From Zoogloeaceae bacterium (GTDB taxonomy: Bacteria > Pseudomonadota > Gammaproteobacteria > Burkholderiales > Rhodocyclaceae), in the NCBI GenBank assembly GCA_031290955.1, contig JAISLJ010000054.1:1-11633 (forward strand): DNA of 11,633 nt. The letters are read 5' to 3'. The notes under the pieces are model-generated. The model worked only from the letters and a program-made list of their open reading frames with translations. It did no database searches and was not told where the DNA came from. Made by a program: the position numbers and the translations under genes. Shown piece by piece: positions 1-8,500 of this stretch. The stretch's first letter is position 1, and each line of letters begins with the position of its first letter.

Positions 1-67
1 TCGAACCCGTATGCCTTGCGGCTCCGGATTTTAAGTCCGGTATGTCTACCAATTCCATCACCCGGGC
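1..67 (-). tRNA. tRNA-Leu, anticodon UAA (3' end cut off by window edge)
   Basis: Read on the minus strand from 67, the sequence starts with the acceptor strand GCCCGGG, followed by a D-arm containing GGTAGAC. Next is an anticodon arm CCGGA-CTTAAAA-TCCGG, whose 7-base loop places TAA at the anticodon positions. A long variable arm (GCC-GCAA-GGC) marks a class II tRNA, and the start of the T-arm is ACGGG-TTCGA. The layout matches leucine tRNAs that decode UUA (and UUG by wobble). The remaining T-loop, 3' acceptor strand and CCA would lie beyond position 1. It lies 21 bases after the LprI-like gene, so read-through from the coaBC-dut side is possible. I saw no convincing promoter of its own. 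Confidence 0.95.
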
Positions 68-88
68 ACAATCAAGGAGCGAAGGTTT

Positions 89-349
89 TCATGGGCAAAC
101 CGGAGGGAACACGCTGCGAAGCTTACACCAATTGGCGTAGATGTGGTCAAGGAAGATCCGATTGCGTTCCTCATCCAGTCGGGAAAGTTTTTCGTCCGCG
201 CACACGTTACGCTCGAACAGCGTTTTTGCCTTCGCGCAATCAAAACTGGCTGCGAGCAACGGCGCGACCGGAAGCGCAAGGAGGAAAAGGGCAAGAAAGC
301 GCCTCAGGCAAGGCAGGGGATTGATGACAAAATTATGCCCCGTAGCCAT
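89..349 (-). CDS. Small secreted protein with LprI-type N-terminal domain (DUF1311-like)
   Basis: This is an 86-residue protein. Residues 1-34 read as a Sec signal peptide: a basic LRR stretch, then a Leu/Ala-rich core ending in PLLAA. The mature start, SFDCAKA...ERNVCADEKLSRLDEE (residues 35-61), fits the short domain named after the lysozyme inhibitor LprI, with its paired Cys (C38, C50) and the ICAD..L..LD pattern. The family is periplasmic or secreted, and lysozyme inhibition is shown for few members, so the function here is open. The mature part has four Cys (38, 50, 74, 85), which could form two disulfides. After residue 62 the match fades and the protein is shorter than many relatives, so it may be a minimal or truncated member. 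The start is the ATG at 347-349, with no strong ribosome binding site. It follows dut by 25 bases and probably shares its transcript. Confidence 0.7.
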   Translation of the reverse strand: MATGHNFVINPLPCLRRFLALFLLALPVAPLLAASFDCAKAKTLFERNVCADEKLSRLDEERNRIFLDHIYANWCKLRSVFPPVCP

Positions 350-374
350 CCATCTGATTTTCTGGCCGCTCCGC

Positions 375-830
375 TCACTGCAGCCCCGTGCTGCCGAAGC
401 CGTCCGCGCCGCGTATGGTGGGGGGAAAGGCGCTGACGACGTTGAATTCCGCCTGGAGCACCGGGACGATGACGAGTTGCGCCAGACGTTCCAGGGGATT
501 CAGGGTGAAGGCGCTCTGGCCGCGATTCCAGACGGAGACCATGATCTCGCCCTGATAGTCGGAATCGATCAGCCCCACGAGATTGCCGAGCACGATGCCG
601 TGCTTGTGCCCCAATCCGGAGCGCGGCAGGATCAGGGCGGCGAGGCCAGGGTCGTTCAGGTGAATGGCGATGCCGCTCGGAACCAGCATGCTCGCGCCGG
701 GCAGCAGCGTCTGCGCTTCCGTGATGCAGGCGCGCAAGTCCAACCCCGCCGCGCCGGGGGAGGCGTAGCGTGGCGGTTCCATTTGCAGGCGTTCATCGAG
801 AATCTTGATGTCGATTGTGATCTTCGGCAT
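375..830 (-). CDS. dut: Deoxyuridine 5'-triphosphate nucleotidohydrolase (dUTPase)
   Basis: This cytoplasmic homotrimeric enzyme hydrolyses dUTP to dUMP and pyrophosphate, keeping uracil out of DNA and supplying dUMP for thymidylate synthesis. At 151 residues it has the usual length, and all five dUTPase motifs are present: I AAGLDLR (27-33), II PRSGLGHKHG (69-78), III GLIDSDYQGE (86-95) with catalytic Asp89 and uracil-stacking Tyr92, IV ERLAQ (114-118), and V RGADGFGSTG (140-149). Motif V normally has Gly where Asp143 stands, an uncommon change in the loop that closes over the phosphates; the Phe and following Gly-Ser-Thr-Gly are intact. The start ATG lies inside the end of coaBC (38-base overlap), with GGAG about 10 bases upstream. 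Adjacency to coaBC is common in proteobacteria and implies co-transcription and probably translational coupling. Confidence 0.96.
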   Translation of the reverse strand: MPKITIDIKILDERLQMEPPRYASPGAAGLDLRACITEAQTLLPGASMLVPSGIAIHLNDPGLAALILPRSGLGHKHGIVLGNLVGLIDSDYQGEIMVSVWNRGQSAFTLNPLERLAQLVIVPVLQAEFNVVSAFPPTIRGADGFGSTGLQ

Positions 831-2097
831 GGGTGGGAGGCTCCGGGTTGTGGGTGCTGGTGTGGTTCAGACTTTGTTCAGATCCTGTTCGGGTTTTGTT
901 CAGGCACTGCGCGATGTGCGCGACGAGCATGCGCGCCAAATGGGTCTTGCTTGCTTCCGGCAGAGGGTGCGCGCCTTGGTCGTCGAACAGGACGATGCGG
1001 TTTCTCTCGCCGCCAAAGCCTTCCTGGATCAGGTTGCCGACGATGAGGGGAATGTTCTTCTTCCGGCGTTTCTTCTGGGCGTAGGCTTCCAGATTCTCGC
1101 ATTCCGCCGCGAAGCCCACGCAGAAGGGCGGGTTTTTACACGCGGCGACATCGGCGAGGATATCCGGGTTGGGGATGAGGCGGATTCGGGGCGGGCCGTC
1201 CATATCCTTCTTGAGCTTCTTTTCGGCCATGTTCTCGACGCGATAGTCAGCAACGGCGGCCACGCCAATGAAAATCTCCGCCGCCGCCGCCCGCTCCATC
1301 ACGGCGGCATGCATTTCCAGCGCGCTGACAACCGGAATCCACGTGACTTCCGGCGGCGCGGGCAGCGCCACGGGGCCGGAAACGAGCGTGACCTCCGCCC
1401 CGGCCTGCGCGGCTGCCTGGGCAATGGCATAGCCCATGCGCCCTGAAGAAAGATTGGTGATGCCGCGCACCGGGTCAATGGCCTCGAAAGTGGGGCCTGC
1501 CGTCATCAACAGCCGCCGTCCGGCAAGCGTCTTGGGCGTGAAAAAGGCTTCCAGGCAGGCAAGGATCGCCTCGGGTTCCAGCATCCGTCCTGCGCCGCTC
1601 TCGCCACAGGCTTGTTCCCCGGCGGCAGGTCCCAGGCAAGGGACGCCATCCTGCGCGAGCGTTTCCACATTGCGGCGGGTGGCCGGATGTTCCCACATCC
1701 GGCGGTTCATAGCCGGGGCGACGAGCAGCGGGCATTCCCGCGCCAAGACAAGCGCCGAGAGCAGGTCATCCGCGCGCCCTCCGGCAACACGCGCCAAAAA
1801 ATCCGCTGAAGCGGGCGCGACCAGGATGGCATCCGCCGCGCGCGAAAGGCCAATGTGCGCAAGAGCGCTGCCAGAAGCGGGATCCCACAAATCCGTGTGC
1901 ACGGCGTTTCCCGAGAGCGTCTGGAAGGTAAGCGGCGTCACGAAGCGCGTTGCCGCAGCCGTCATCACCACGTCGACATGCGCGCCCACGCCCACGATAC
2001 GGCGCAACAGGGCCGCCGCCTTGTAGGCCGCGATTCCCCCCGTCACCCCCAGGACGATGCGCTTGCCCGTCAGGGCGGAGGCTTCAACAAGGACCAT
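793..2097 (-). CDS. coaBC: Bifunctional phosphopantothenoylcysteine decarboxylase / phosphopantothenate-cysteine ligase
   Basis: The protein carries out two successive coenzyme A steps: CTP-dependent joining of 4'-phosphopantothenate to cysteine (CoaB), then FMN-dependent decarboxylation to 4'-phosphopantetheine (CoaC). The CoaC half (about 10-185) shows the flavin-binding start GVTGGIAAYK (18-26), the catalytic His81 in HIGLSRAAD, the PAMNRRMW motif (128-135) and the reactive Cys164 in ACGESGAGRM. The CoaB half (about 193-400) shows GPTFEAIDPVRGITN-SSGRMG, with Asn215 that forms the acyl-cytidylate intermediate, and the KKLKKD segment (293-298). It is 434 residues against about 400 usually. 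The extra is a polar tail after residue 400, rich in Asn, Thr, His and Pro, unlike the rest of the protein and partly overlapping the dut start. The start is the ATG at 2095-2097; its ribosome binding site is weak (GGATGGA). Confidence 0.97.
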   Translation of the reverse strand: MVLVEASALTGKRIVLGVTGGIAAYKAAALLRRIVGVGAHVDVVMTAAATRFVTPLTFQTLSGNAVHTDLWDPASGSALAHIGLSRAADAILVAPASADFLARVAGGRADDLLSALVLARECPLLVAPAMNRRMWEHPATRRNVETLAQDGVPCLGPAAGEQACGESGAGRMLEPEAILACLEAFFTPKTLAGRRLLMTAGPTFEAIDPVRGITNLSSGRMGYAIAQAAAQAGAEVTLVSGPVALPAPPEVTWIPVVSALEMHAAVMERAAAAEIFIGVAAVADYRVENMAEKKLKKDMDGPPRIRLIPNPDILADVAACKNPPFCVGFAAECENLEAYAQKKRRKKNIPLIVGNLIQEGFGGERNRIVLFDDQGAHPLPEASKTHLARMLVAHIAQCLNKTRTGSEQSLNHTSTHNPEPPTHAEDHNRHQDSR

Positions 2098-2179
2098 CTA
2101 GGAATCCATCCGAAAAACAGGCGTTCATTCTACTGGGAAATCCTCCCTGCGCATGCCGAAGCCCGAACGCGGCAGAGCG

Positions 2180-2208
2180 ATTCTATCCATTTGTCTTGCG
2201 CATTTCCA
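2180..2208 (-). promoter_or_regulatory. Candidate sigma-70 promoter for coaBC-dut
   Basis: On the minus strand a -35 box TGGAAA (2203-2208, four of six consensus bases) is separated by 17 bases from a -10 box TAGAAT (2180-2185, five of six). Transcription would start near 2173, leaving a leader of about 75 bases before coaBC. A second TAGAAT at 2127-2132 has no fitting -35 box. The gap between rpoD and coaBC (2098-2298) otherwise contains only a 5-bp GC-rich palindrome (GGCAG-GCG-CTGCC on the minus strand) without a T-run, so no clear rpoD terminator is visible and some read-through is possible. This is sequence matching only. Confidence 0.4.
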
Positions 2209-2298
2209 CGTGAGCGCGCAACACGGCATTGATGCGCGCGTCTGGCAGCGCCTGCCGCCTTGCCGGAAAAAGTTCAGTTTGGGCAGTTGTTTTTTCGT

Positions 2299-4866
<2,568 letters not shown>

Positions 4867-4902
4867 GGGGAACTCATCACGGATAGGCGGGGGAAATTTG
4901 AC

Positions 4903-4931
4903 ATTCTAGCACAAACATGGTGGATTTTGGC
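4903..4931 (-). promoter_or_regulatory. Candidate extended -10 promoter for rpoD
   Basis: The minus strand carries TGCTAGAAT, an extended -10 element (TG one base before TAGAAT; hexamer at 4903-4908). The expected -35 position has only a weak match (GCCAAA, 4926-4931, 17-base spacer), which an extended -10 can compensate for. Transcription would begin near 4896, giving a leader of about 30 bases before the ATG at 4866. The stretch from 4932 to 5010 shows nothing else I recognise, so the insertion-sequence remnant ends about 100 bases upstream of this promoter. Confidence 0.5.
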
Positions 4932-5010
4932 AGATACGCGAGAGTTTTTGATCTGTTCATGCCAGAGACATACGATCTGCGCGGTCCTCATCACCACCTG
5001 AAAGGAAAGG

Positions 5011-5120
5011 TTAGGTGTCAAGACCCGCCAGATCATATTCCGGGACGAATCGAATGATATCGGTTTTTTTTGTGTTTCCATTCTTCGATGGCTTGTACAG
5101 GAGTACGGTGGTTCAGGGCG
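5011..5120 (-). pseudogene. 3' stump of an IS481/IS3-type (DDE integrase-core) transposase, frameshifted
   Basis: On the minus strand from about 5120 the frame reads RALNHRTPVQAIEEWKHKK, the pattern just after the catalytic core of integrase-type transposases (x-ALNHRTPxQAL-x-W). The frame then breaks at a run of eight A (5064-5071). Removing one A lets it continue as TDIIRFVPEYDLAGLDT and stop at 5011-5013. An ending in GLDT or GCDT is typical of IS481-like transposases. Everything upstream, including the catalytic DDE residues, is missing, so the copy is dead. The stop codon lies in TTAGGTGTCAAG (plus strand), which may be part of the element's terminal inverted repeat, as stops often are in this family. 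The family call rests on a short C-terminal match; IS3 is the main alternative. Confidence 0.55.
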
Positions 5121-5245
5121 CGTGTTTTGCCAAAGTGCGCTACCGGGGCCTCGCCAAGAATGCCAACCGCGCATTCGCCATGTTGGCGCTGGTCAATCTC
5201 GTTAAATGGGGACGGCCCTTGACAGGAGAAGTGCGTCCAAAATAG
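5119..5245 (+). pseudogene. 3' stump of an IS5-family transposase
   Basis: The plus-strand frame ending at 5245 encodes FAKVRYRGLAKNANRAFAML followed by ALVNLVKWGRPLTGEVRPK and a stop. The VRYRGLAKN motif, then a Leu/Ala-rich helix ending in ALxNL, and the GEVRP finish are hallmarks of the C-terminus of IS5-family DDE transposases. Upstream of about 5119 the same frame no longer resembles a transposase; it is the antisense of the neighbouring IS481-type stump. About 42 codons survive and the catalytic Asp residues are absent, so the copy is inactive. It points toward the 3' end of nuoN. I could not identify the right-hand inverted repeat, which should fall shortly after the stop. Confidence 0.75.
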
Positions 5246-5250
5246 CGGGA

Positions 5251-5274
5251 ATTGGGGGAAATCCCCCGATTTTC
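5251..5274 (+). terminator. Hairpin with T-run after the IS5-type remnant
   Basis: ATTGGGGG (5251-5258) pairs with CCCCCGAT (5263-5270) around an AAAT loop, giving an 8-bp stem with one G-U pair. TTT continues directly after the stem (GATTTTC). This has the form of an intrinsic terminator for plus-strand transcription, six bases past the transposase stop. On the minus strand no T-run follows, so it would not efficiently stop read-through from nuoN. Confidence 0.45.
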
Positions 5275-5288
5275 GGCCTTTCAAGGCC
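5275..5288. repeat. Small palindrome GGCCTTTCAAGGCC
   Basis: GGCCT (5275-5279) and AGGCC (5284-5288) form a 5-bp hairpin with a TTCA loop, four bases after the previous hairpin. It may belong to the end of the IS5-type element or to an old operon end. From 5289 to 5375 I see no gene and no recognisable motif. Confidence 0.35.
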
Positions 5289-5375
5289 ATCTTTCCAGTG
5301 AAACGCCTCGTTTATCCATTATTCATGCCCTTCGTCTCAATTTTCGTTCCGATCACCTCGATTGGGCTGCTTGTT

Positions 5376-5413
5376 CAGTGATTTCTCAAGGAAACACTGC
5401 CGCCCGAAGGGCG
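5376..5413 (-). terminator. Paired hairpins at the end of the nuo operon
   Basis: On the minus strand, 21 bases past the nuoN stop, CGCCC-TTC-GGGCG (5413-5401) forms a compact 5-bp GC-rich stem. It is followed at once by a second hairpin: CAGTG-TTTC (5399-5391 side) pairs with GAAA-CACTG (5385-5376 side), with one bulged base and a 5-base loop (stem of 9 bp, loop 5386-5390). The T-run between them is short (GTGTTTCC), so intrinsic termination is plausible but not clear. The pair could also stabilise the mRNA 3' end. Confidence 0.4.
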
Positions 5414-5434
5414 CAATTGTCGTCTGCCAAGACC

Positions 5435-6970
5435 TTAGTGGAATGCGCCTGCTGCTACTTGCATTGCGCCATAGACGCAGATCAGACTGATATCCAGGAG
5501 GAATTTCGGGAAGAGGCTCAGGAGGAGGATCAGTGCGACGTTGCCGGAGACCAGTGTTGTGGCGAGGCGGCCACCGACGATGGGGCCGGTTTCGACGGGC
5601 GCTTCAAAATACATGTACCAGACCACGCGCAGATAGTAGAACGCGCCAATCAGGGAAAACAGCAGGGCGGCAAGCGCCAGCCAGACATAGCCCGCTTCCA
5701 TCACCGCCTCCCACACGAAGAACTTGGCGAAGAAGCCAACGAAGGGCGGCACACCGGCCATCGAGAACATGAGCACCAGCATCAGCGCGGCAAGCCAGGG
5801 ACTGCGGCGGTTCAGGCCCTTGAAATCCTCCAGGGTATCGGATTCAAACCCGGCACGGGAAAGGAGGAGGATGACGCCGAACGCGGCCAGGGTCGTGAGC
5901 ACGTAGGAGACCGCGTAGAACATGGCAAACGAGTAGACCGGGAAATTGTCCCCGCCCTCGAAACGCTCGGGCGATACCACTCCGGTCACAATGCCCAAGA
6001 GCATGAAGCCCATGTGCGAGATGGCGGAATAGGCAAGCATGCGTTTTATATTGGTCTGGGCGATGGCAATGACGTTGCCGACCAGCATGGAGAGCACCGC
6101 AAGCAGGATCAGCATGGATTGCCAATCATCGGCAAAGGCCGTCTGCCCGAGCACCAGAAGGCGCATGAGCACCGCAAAGGCGGCGAGTTTGGGCGCGGCA
6201 GCGACAAACAGGGCGGCAGGCGTCGGCGCGCCGTGGTAAACATCGGGAATCCACATGTGGAAAGGCGCAAGGCCCAGCTTGAAGGCCAGCCCGGCAACGA
6301 GGAAGACGATCCCGAACACAATGAGGGTGCGGTCGTGCTGGCGGAAAGGCAGGAGGTTCGTGATGTCCGTGAGTTCAAGCGAACCCGTGGCCCCGTAGAG
6401 CATGGACATGCCGTAGAGCAAAAGGCCGGAAGCAAGCGCGCCCAGCACGAAGTATTTCATGGCGGCTTCCGTGGCCGTCGGGCAATCCCGGTTCATGGCG
6501 ATCATCGCGTAGAGCGACAGGGAAAGAATCTCCAGCCCCAGATACAGGACAAGGAAATGGTTGCCCGAGATCATCACCATCATGCCCAGCGTCGCAAAAA
6601 GCGCCAGCACGAAGTATTCCCCCTTGGGAATCGCCGCGCGCGCATTCAGGTAGGCACGGGAATAAAAGAGCGTCAGGGAGACGGCAAGATAGGTGAGAAG
6701 CTTCAGGAAATCCGCGAGCGGGTCGCGCACGAACATGCCGCCGAAGGTGCGCTCCGCGTAGAACATCGTGGCGTCGGCAAGCGAGAGCTTGACCTGATAG
6801 AGCGTGATGACGGCGCAACCCAGAAGCGTGAGCTGGGTAAGCGCAAAGGTAACGGAGCGCCGCGGACTCTTCACGGCGAGATCCAGCAGGAGGATGAGGC
6901 AGGCCATGACCAGAAGGAAGATTTCCGGAATGGCCGGGGCGAAACTCGGGATAACGAAACGATCAAACAT
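5435..6970 (-). CDS. nuoN: NADH-quinone oxidoreductase subunit N
   Basis: This is one of the three antiporter-like proton-channel subunits in the membrane arm of complex I, the one nearest the quinone site (homologue of mitochondrial ND2). The 511-residue protein is almost entirely hydrophobic, with about 14 membrane helices. The key charges of the proton path are visible: Glu147 in YLGLEILSLSLY, Lys231 in FKLGLAPFHMWIPDVYHGAP (broken-helix region), Lys261 in APKLAAF, and Lys416 in GFFAKFFVW. These match Glu133, Lys217, Lys247 and Lys395 of E. coli NuoN. The start ATG is 6 bases after the nuoM stop, with a weak ribosome site (GTAGG), suggesting translational coupling. It is the last gene of the visible operon; downstream lie hairpins and transposase remnants. 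Confidence 0.97.
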   Translation of the reverse strand: MFDRFVIPSFAPAIPEIFLLVMACLILLLDLAVKSPRRSVTFALTQLTLLGCAVITLYQVKLSLADATMFYAERTFGGMFVRDPLADFLKLLTYLAVSLTLFYSRAYLNARAAIPKGEYFVLALFATLGMMVMISGNHFLVLYLGLEILSLSLYAMIAMNRDCPTATEAAMKYFVLGALASGLLLYGMSMLYGATGSLELTDITNLLPFRQHDRTLIVFGIVFLVAGLAFKLGLAPFHMWIPDVYHGAPTPAALFVAAAPKLAAFAVLMRLLVLGQTAFADDWQSMLILLAVLSMLVGNVIAIAQTNIKRMLAYSAISHMGFMLLGIVTGVVSPERFEGGDNFPVYSFAMFYAVSYVLTTLAAFGVILLLSRAGFESDTLEDFKGLNRRSPWLAALMLVLMFSMAGVPPFVGFFAKFFVWEAVMEAGYVWLALAALLFSLIGAFYYLRVVWYMYFEAPVETGPIVGGRLATTLVSGNVALILLLSLFPKFLLDISLICVYGAMQVAAGAFH

Positions 6971-6976
6971 GGCGGC

Positions 6977-8482
6977 CTACCGAATCGGAAGAATCTTGGA
7001 ATGGGCGATGTGGTCCAGCAGGTTCTGGACCGAGGCATGCATCACTTCCGTGAAGGGAGCCGGGTAAAGGCCCATGCCCAGCACACACAGCGCCAGAAGG
7101 ACGAGGATCAGGGTCTCGCGCCGGGAAAGGTCAGTCAGTGCGCGCACATGGTCGTTGGCGATTGCGCCGAAGATGACCCGCTTGTACATCCATAATGTGT
7201 AAGCCGCGCCGATGATGAGCGTGCTGGCGGCGGCAAAGGCCACCCAGAAATTGAATTTCACGGCGGCAAGGATGACCATGAACTCGCCCACGAAACCGGA
7301 AGTCGCGGGCAGGCCCGCGTTCGCCATGGCAAAGAAGAGGAAGAGCGCCGCGAATCTGGGCATGGTGTTGATTACTCCGCCATAATCGGCAATCTGGCGG
7401 CTGTGCATGCGGTCGTAGAGCACACCGATACAGAGGAACATGGCGGCGGAGACGAAGCCGTGCGAGATCATCTGCACCAGCGCCCCTTCCACGCCCAGGG
7501 CGGAAAACAGGAAGAAGCCCAGGGTAACAAAGCCCATGTGCGCGATGGAGGAATAGGCGACCAGCTTTTTCATGTCCGTCTGCACAAGCGCGATGAGGCC
7601 GATGTAGACCACTGCGATCAGGGAAAGCGCGATCAGAAGACCGGCGTATTCGTGCGCGGCATCCGGCGTAATGGGCAGCGAAAAGCGCAGGAAGCCATAT
7701 GCGCCCAGCTTCAGGGCGATGGCCGCCAGCACCACGGAGCCGCCGGTCGGCGCTTCGACGTGCGCGTCGGGGAGCCAGGTGTGCACCGGGAACATCGGCA
7801 CCTTGACCGCAAAGGCAATGAGGAAGGCGAGGAAAAGCCAGCCCTGCGCTTCCAGCGTGAGTGGCATGCGCTGCCAATCAAGGATGGAGAAGGTGCCCCC
7901 TTTCACGTACTGCATCGATTCCACGTGCAGGTAAAGGAGCGCAAGCAGGAAGAGAAGCGAACCCAGAAGGGTGTAGAGAAAGAACTTGATTGCGGCATAG
8001 ACCCGCCGCGGCCCGCCCCAAACGCCAACGATGATGTAGAGCGGGATCAGCGAGGCCTCGAAGAAGACGTAGAAGAGAATGCCATCCAGCGCCGTGAAGA
8101 TGCCGTTCATGAGGCCGGACATGATGAGGAAGGCGGCGTTGTATTGCGCCACCTTGTTTTCCACGACCTTCCATCCGGCCAGGATGACCAGCACGGTGAT
8201 GAAACTGTTCAGGATCACAAACAGCACGGAAATGCCGTCGACGCCCAAGGCATAACGGATGTTGAGGAAGGGAATCCAGCGCAGGATTTCGACGAACTGC
8301 ATGGTGCTCGTCGCCGGATCGAAGCCGGTATAGAGCGGCAGGGTCACGGCAAGGCCGAGAAGCGCGCCGATGAGCGCAATGCCGCGCGCGACTCCGGCAT
8401 TGCGGTCGGAACCGGTCGCCAGCACAAGGAATCCGGCAACAATGGGAGTCCAGATTGCGAGGGAAAGCAGATGAGAATACAT
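6977..8482 (-). CDS. nuoM: NADH-quinone oxidoreductase subunit M
   Basis: This is the middle antiporter-like proton-pumping subunit of complex I (ND4 homologue) in the inner membrane. It has 501 residues with about 14 membrane helices. Proton-path residues are present: Glu142 in FFEASLIPLY, Lys227 in AFAVKVPMFPVHTWLPDAH, Lys258 in ALKLGAYGFLRF, and Glu400 in FVGEFMVI, corresponding to Glu144, Lys234, Lys265 and Glu407 in E. coli NuoM. The TDMKKLVAYSSIAHMGF segment (302-318) of the conserved proton_antipo_M domain is intact. The start ATG at 8480-8482 has a good ribosome site (AAGGA, six bases upstream). It is 18 bases from nuoL and 6 bases from nuoN, in the usual L-M-N order. Confidence 0.98.
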   Translation of the reverse strand: MYSHLLSLAIWTPIVAGFLVLATGSDRNAGVARGIALIGALLGLAVTLPLYTGFDPATSTMQFVEILRWIPFLNIRYALGVDGISVLFVILNSFITVLVILAGWKVVENKVAQYNAAFLIMSGLMNGIFTALDGILFYVFFEASLIPLYIIVGVWGGPRRVYAAIKFFLYTLLGSLLFLLALLYLHVESMQYVKGGTFSILDWQRMPLTLEAQGWLFLAFLIAFAVKVPMFPVHTWLPDAHVEAPTGGSVVLAAIALKLGAYGFLRFSLPITPDAAHEYAGLLIALSLIAVVYIGLIALVQTDMKKLVAYSSIAHMGFVTLGFFLFSALGVEGALVQMISHGFVSAAMFLCIGVLYDRMHSRQIADYGGVINTMPRFAALFLFFAMANAGLPATSGFVGEFMVILAAVKFNFWVAFAAASTLIIGAAYTLWMYKRVIFGAIANDHVRALTDLSRRETLILVLLALCVLGMGLYPAPFTEVMHASVQNLLDHIAHSKILPIR

Positions 8483-8500
8483 GTTTTTCCTTGCCGTTCT

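Noticed and set aside
67..98. Possible tRNA promoter TTGCCC-17-TTGATT just before tRNA-Leu
   Set aside because: The -10-like hexamer would end only about two bases before the mature tRNA 5' end, too close for a normal start site.
2240..2262. GC-rich palindrome after rpoD as a terminator
   Set aside because: The stem is only about 5 bp and no T-run follows on the minus strand.
5252..7195. 647-codon open frame on the plus strand opposite nuoN and the end of nuoM
   Set aside because: Its translation is highly charged and repetitive (His, Gln, Glu, Arg), as expected when codons for membrane residues are read backwards. The real gene on the other strand is certain, and there is no independent start signal or family match.
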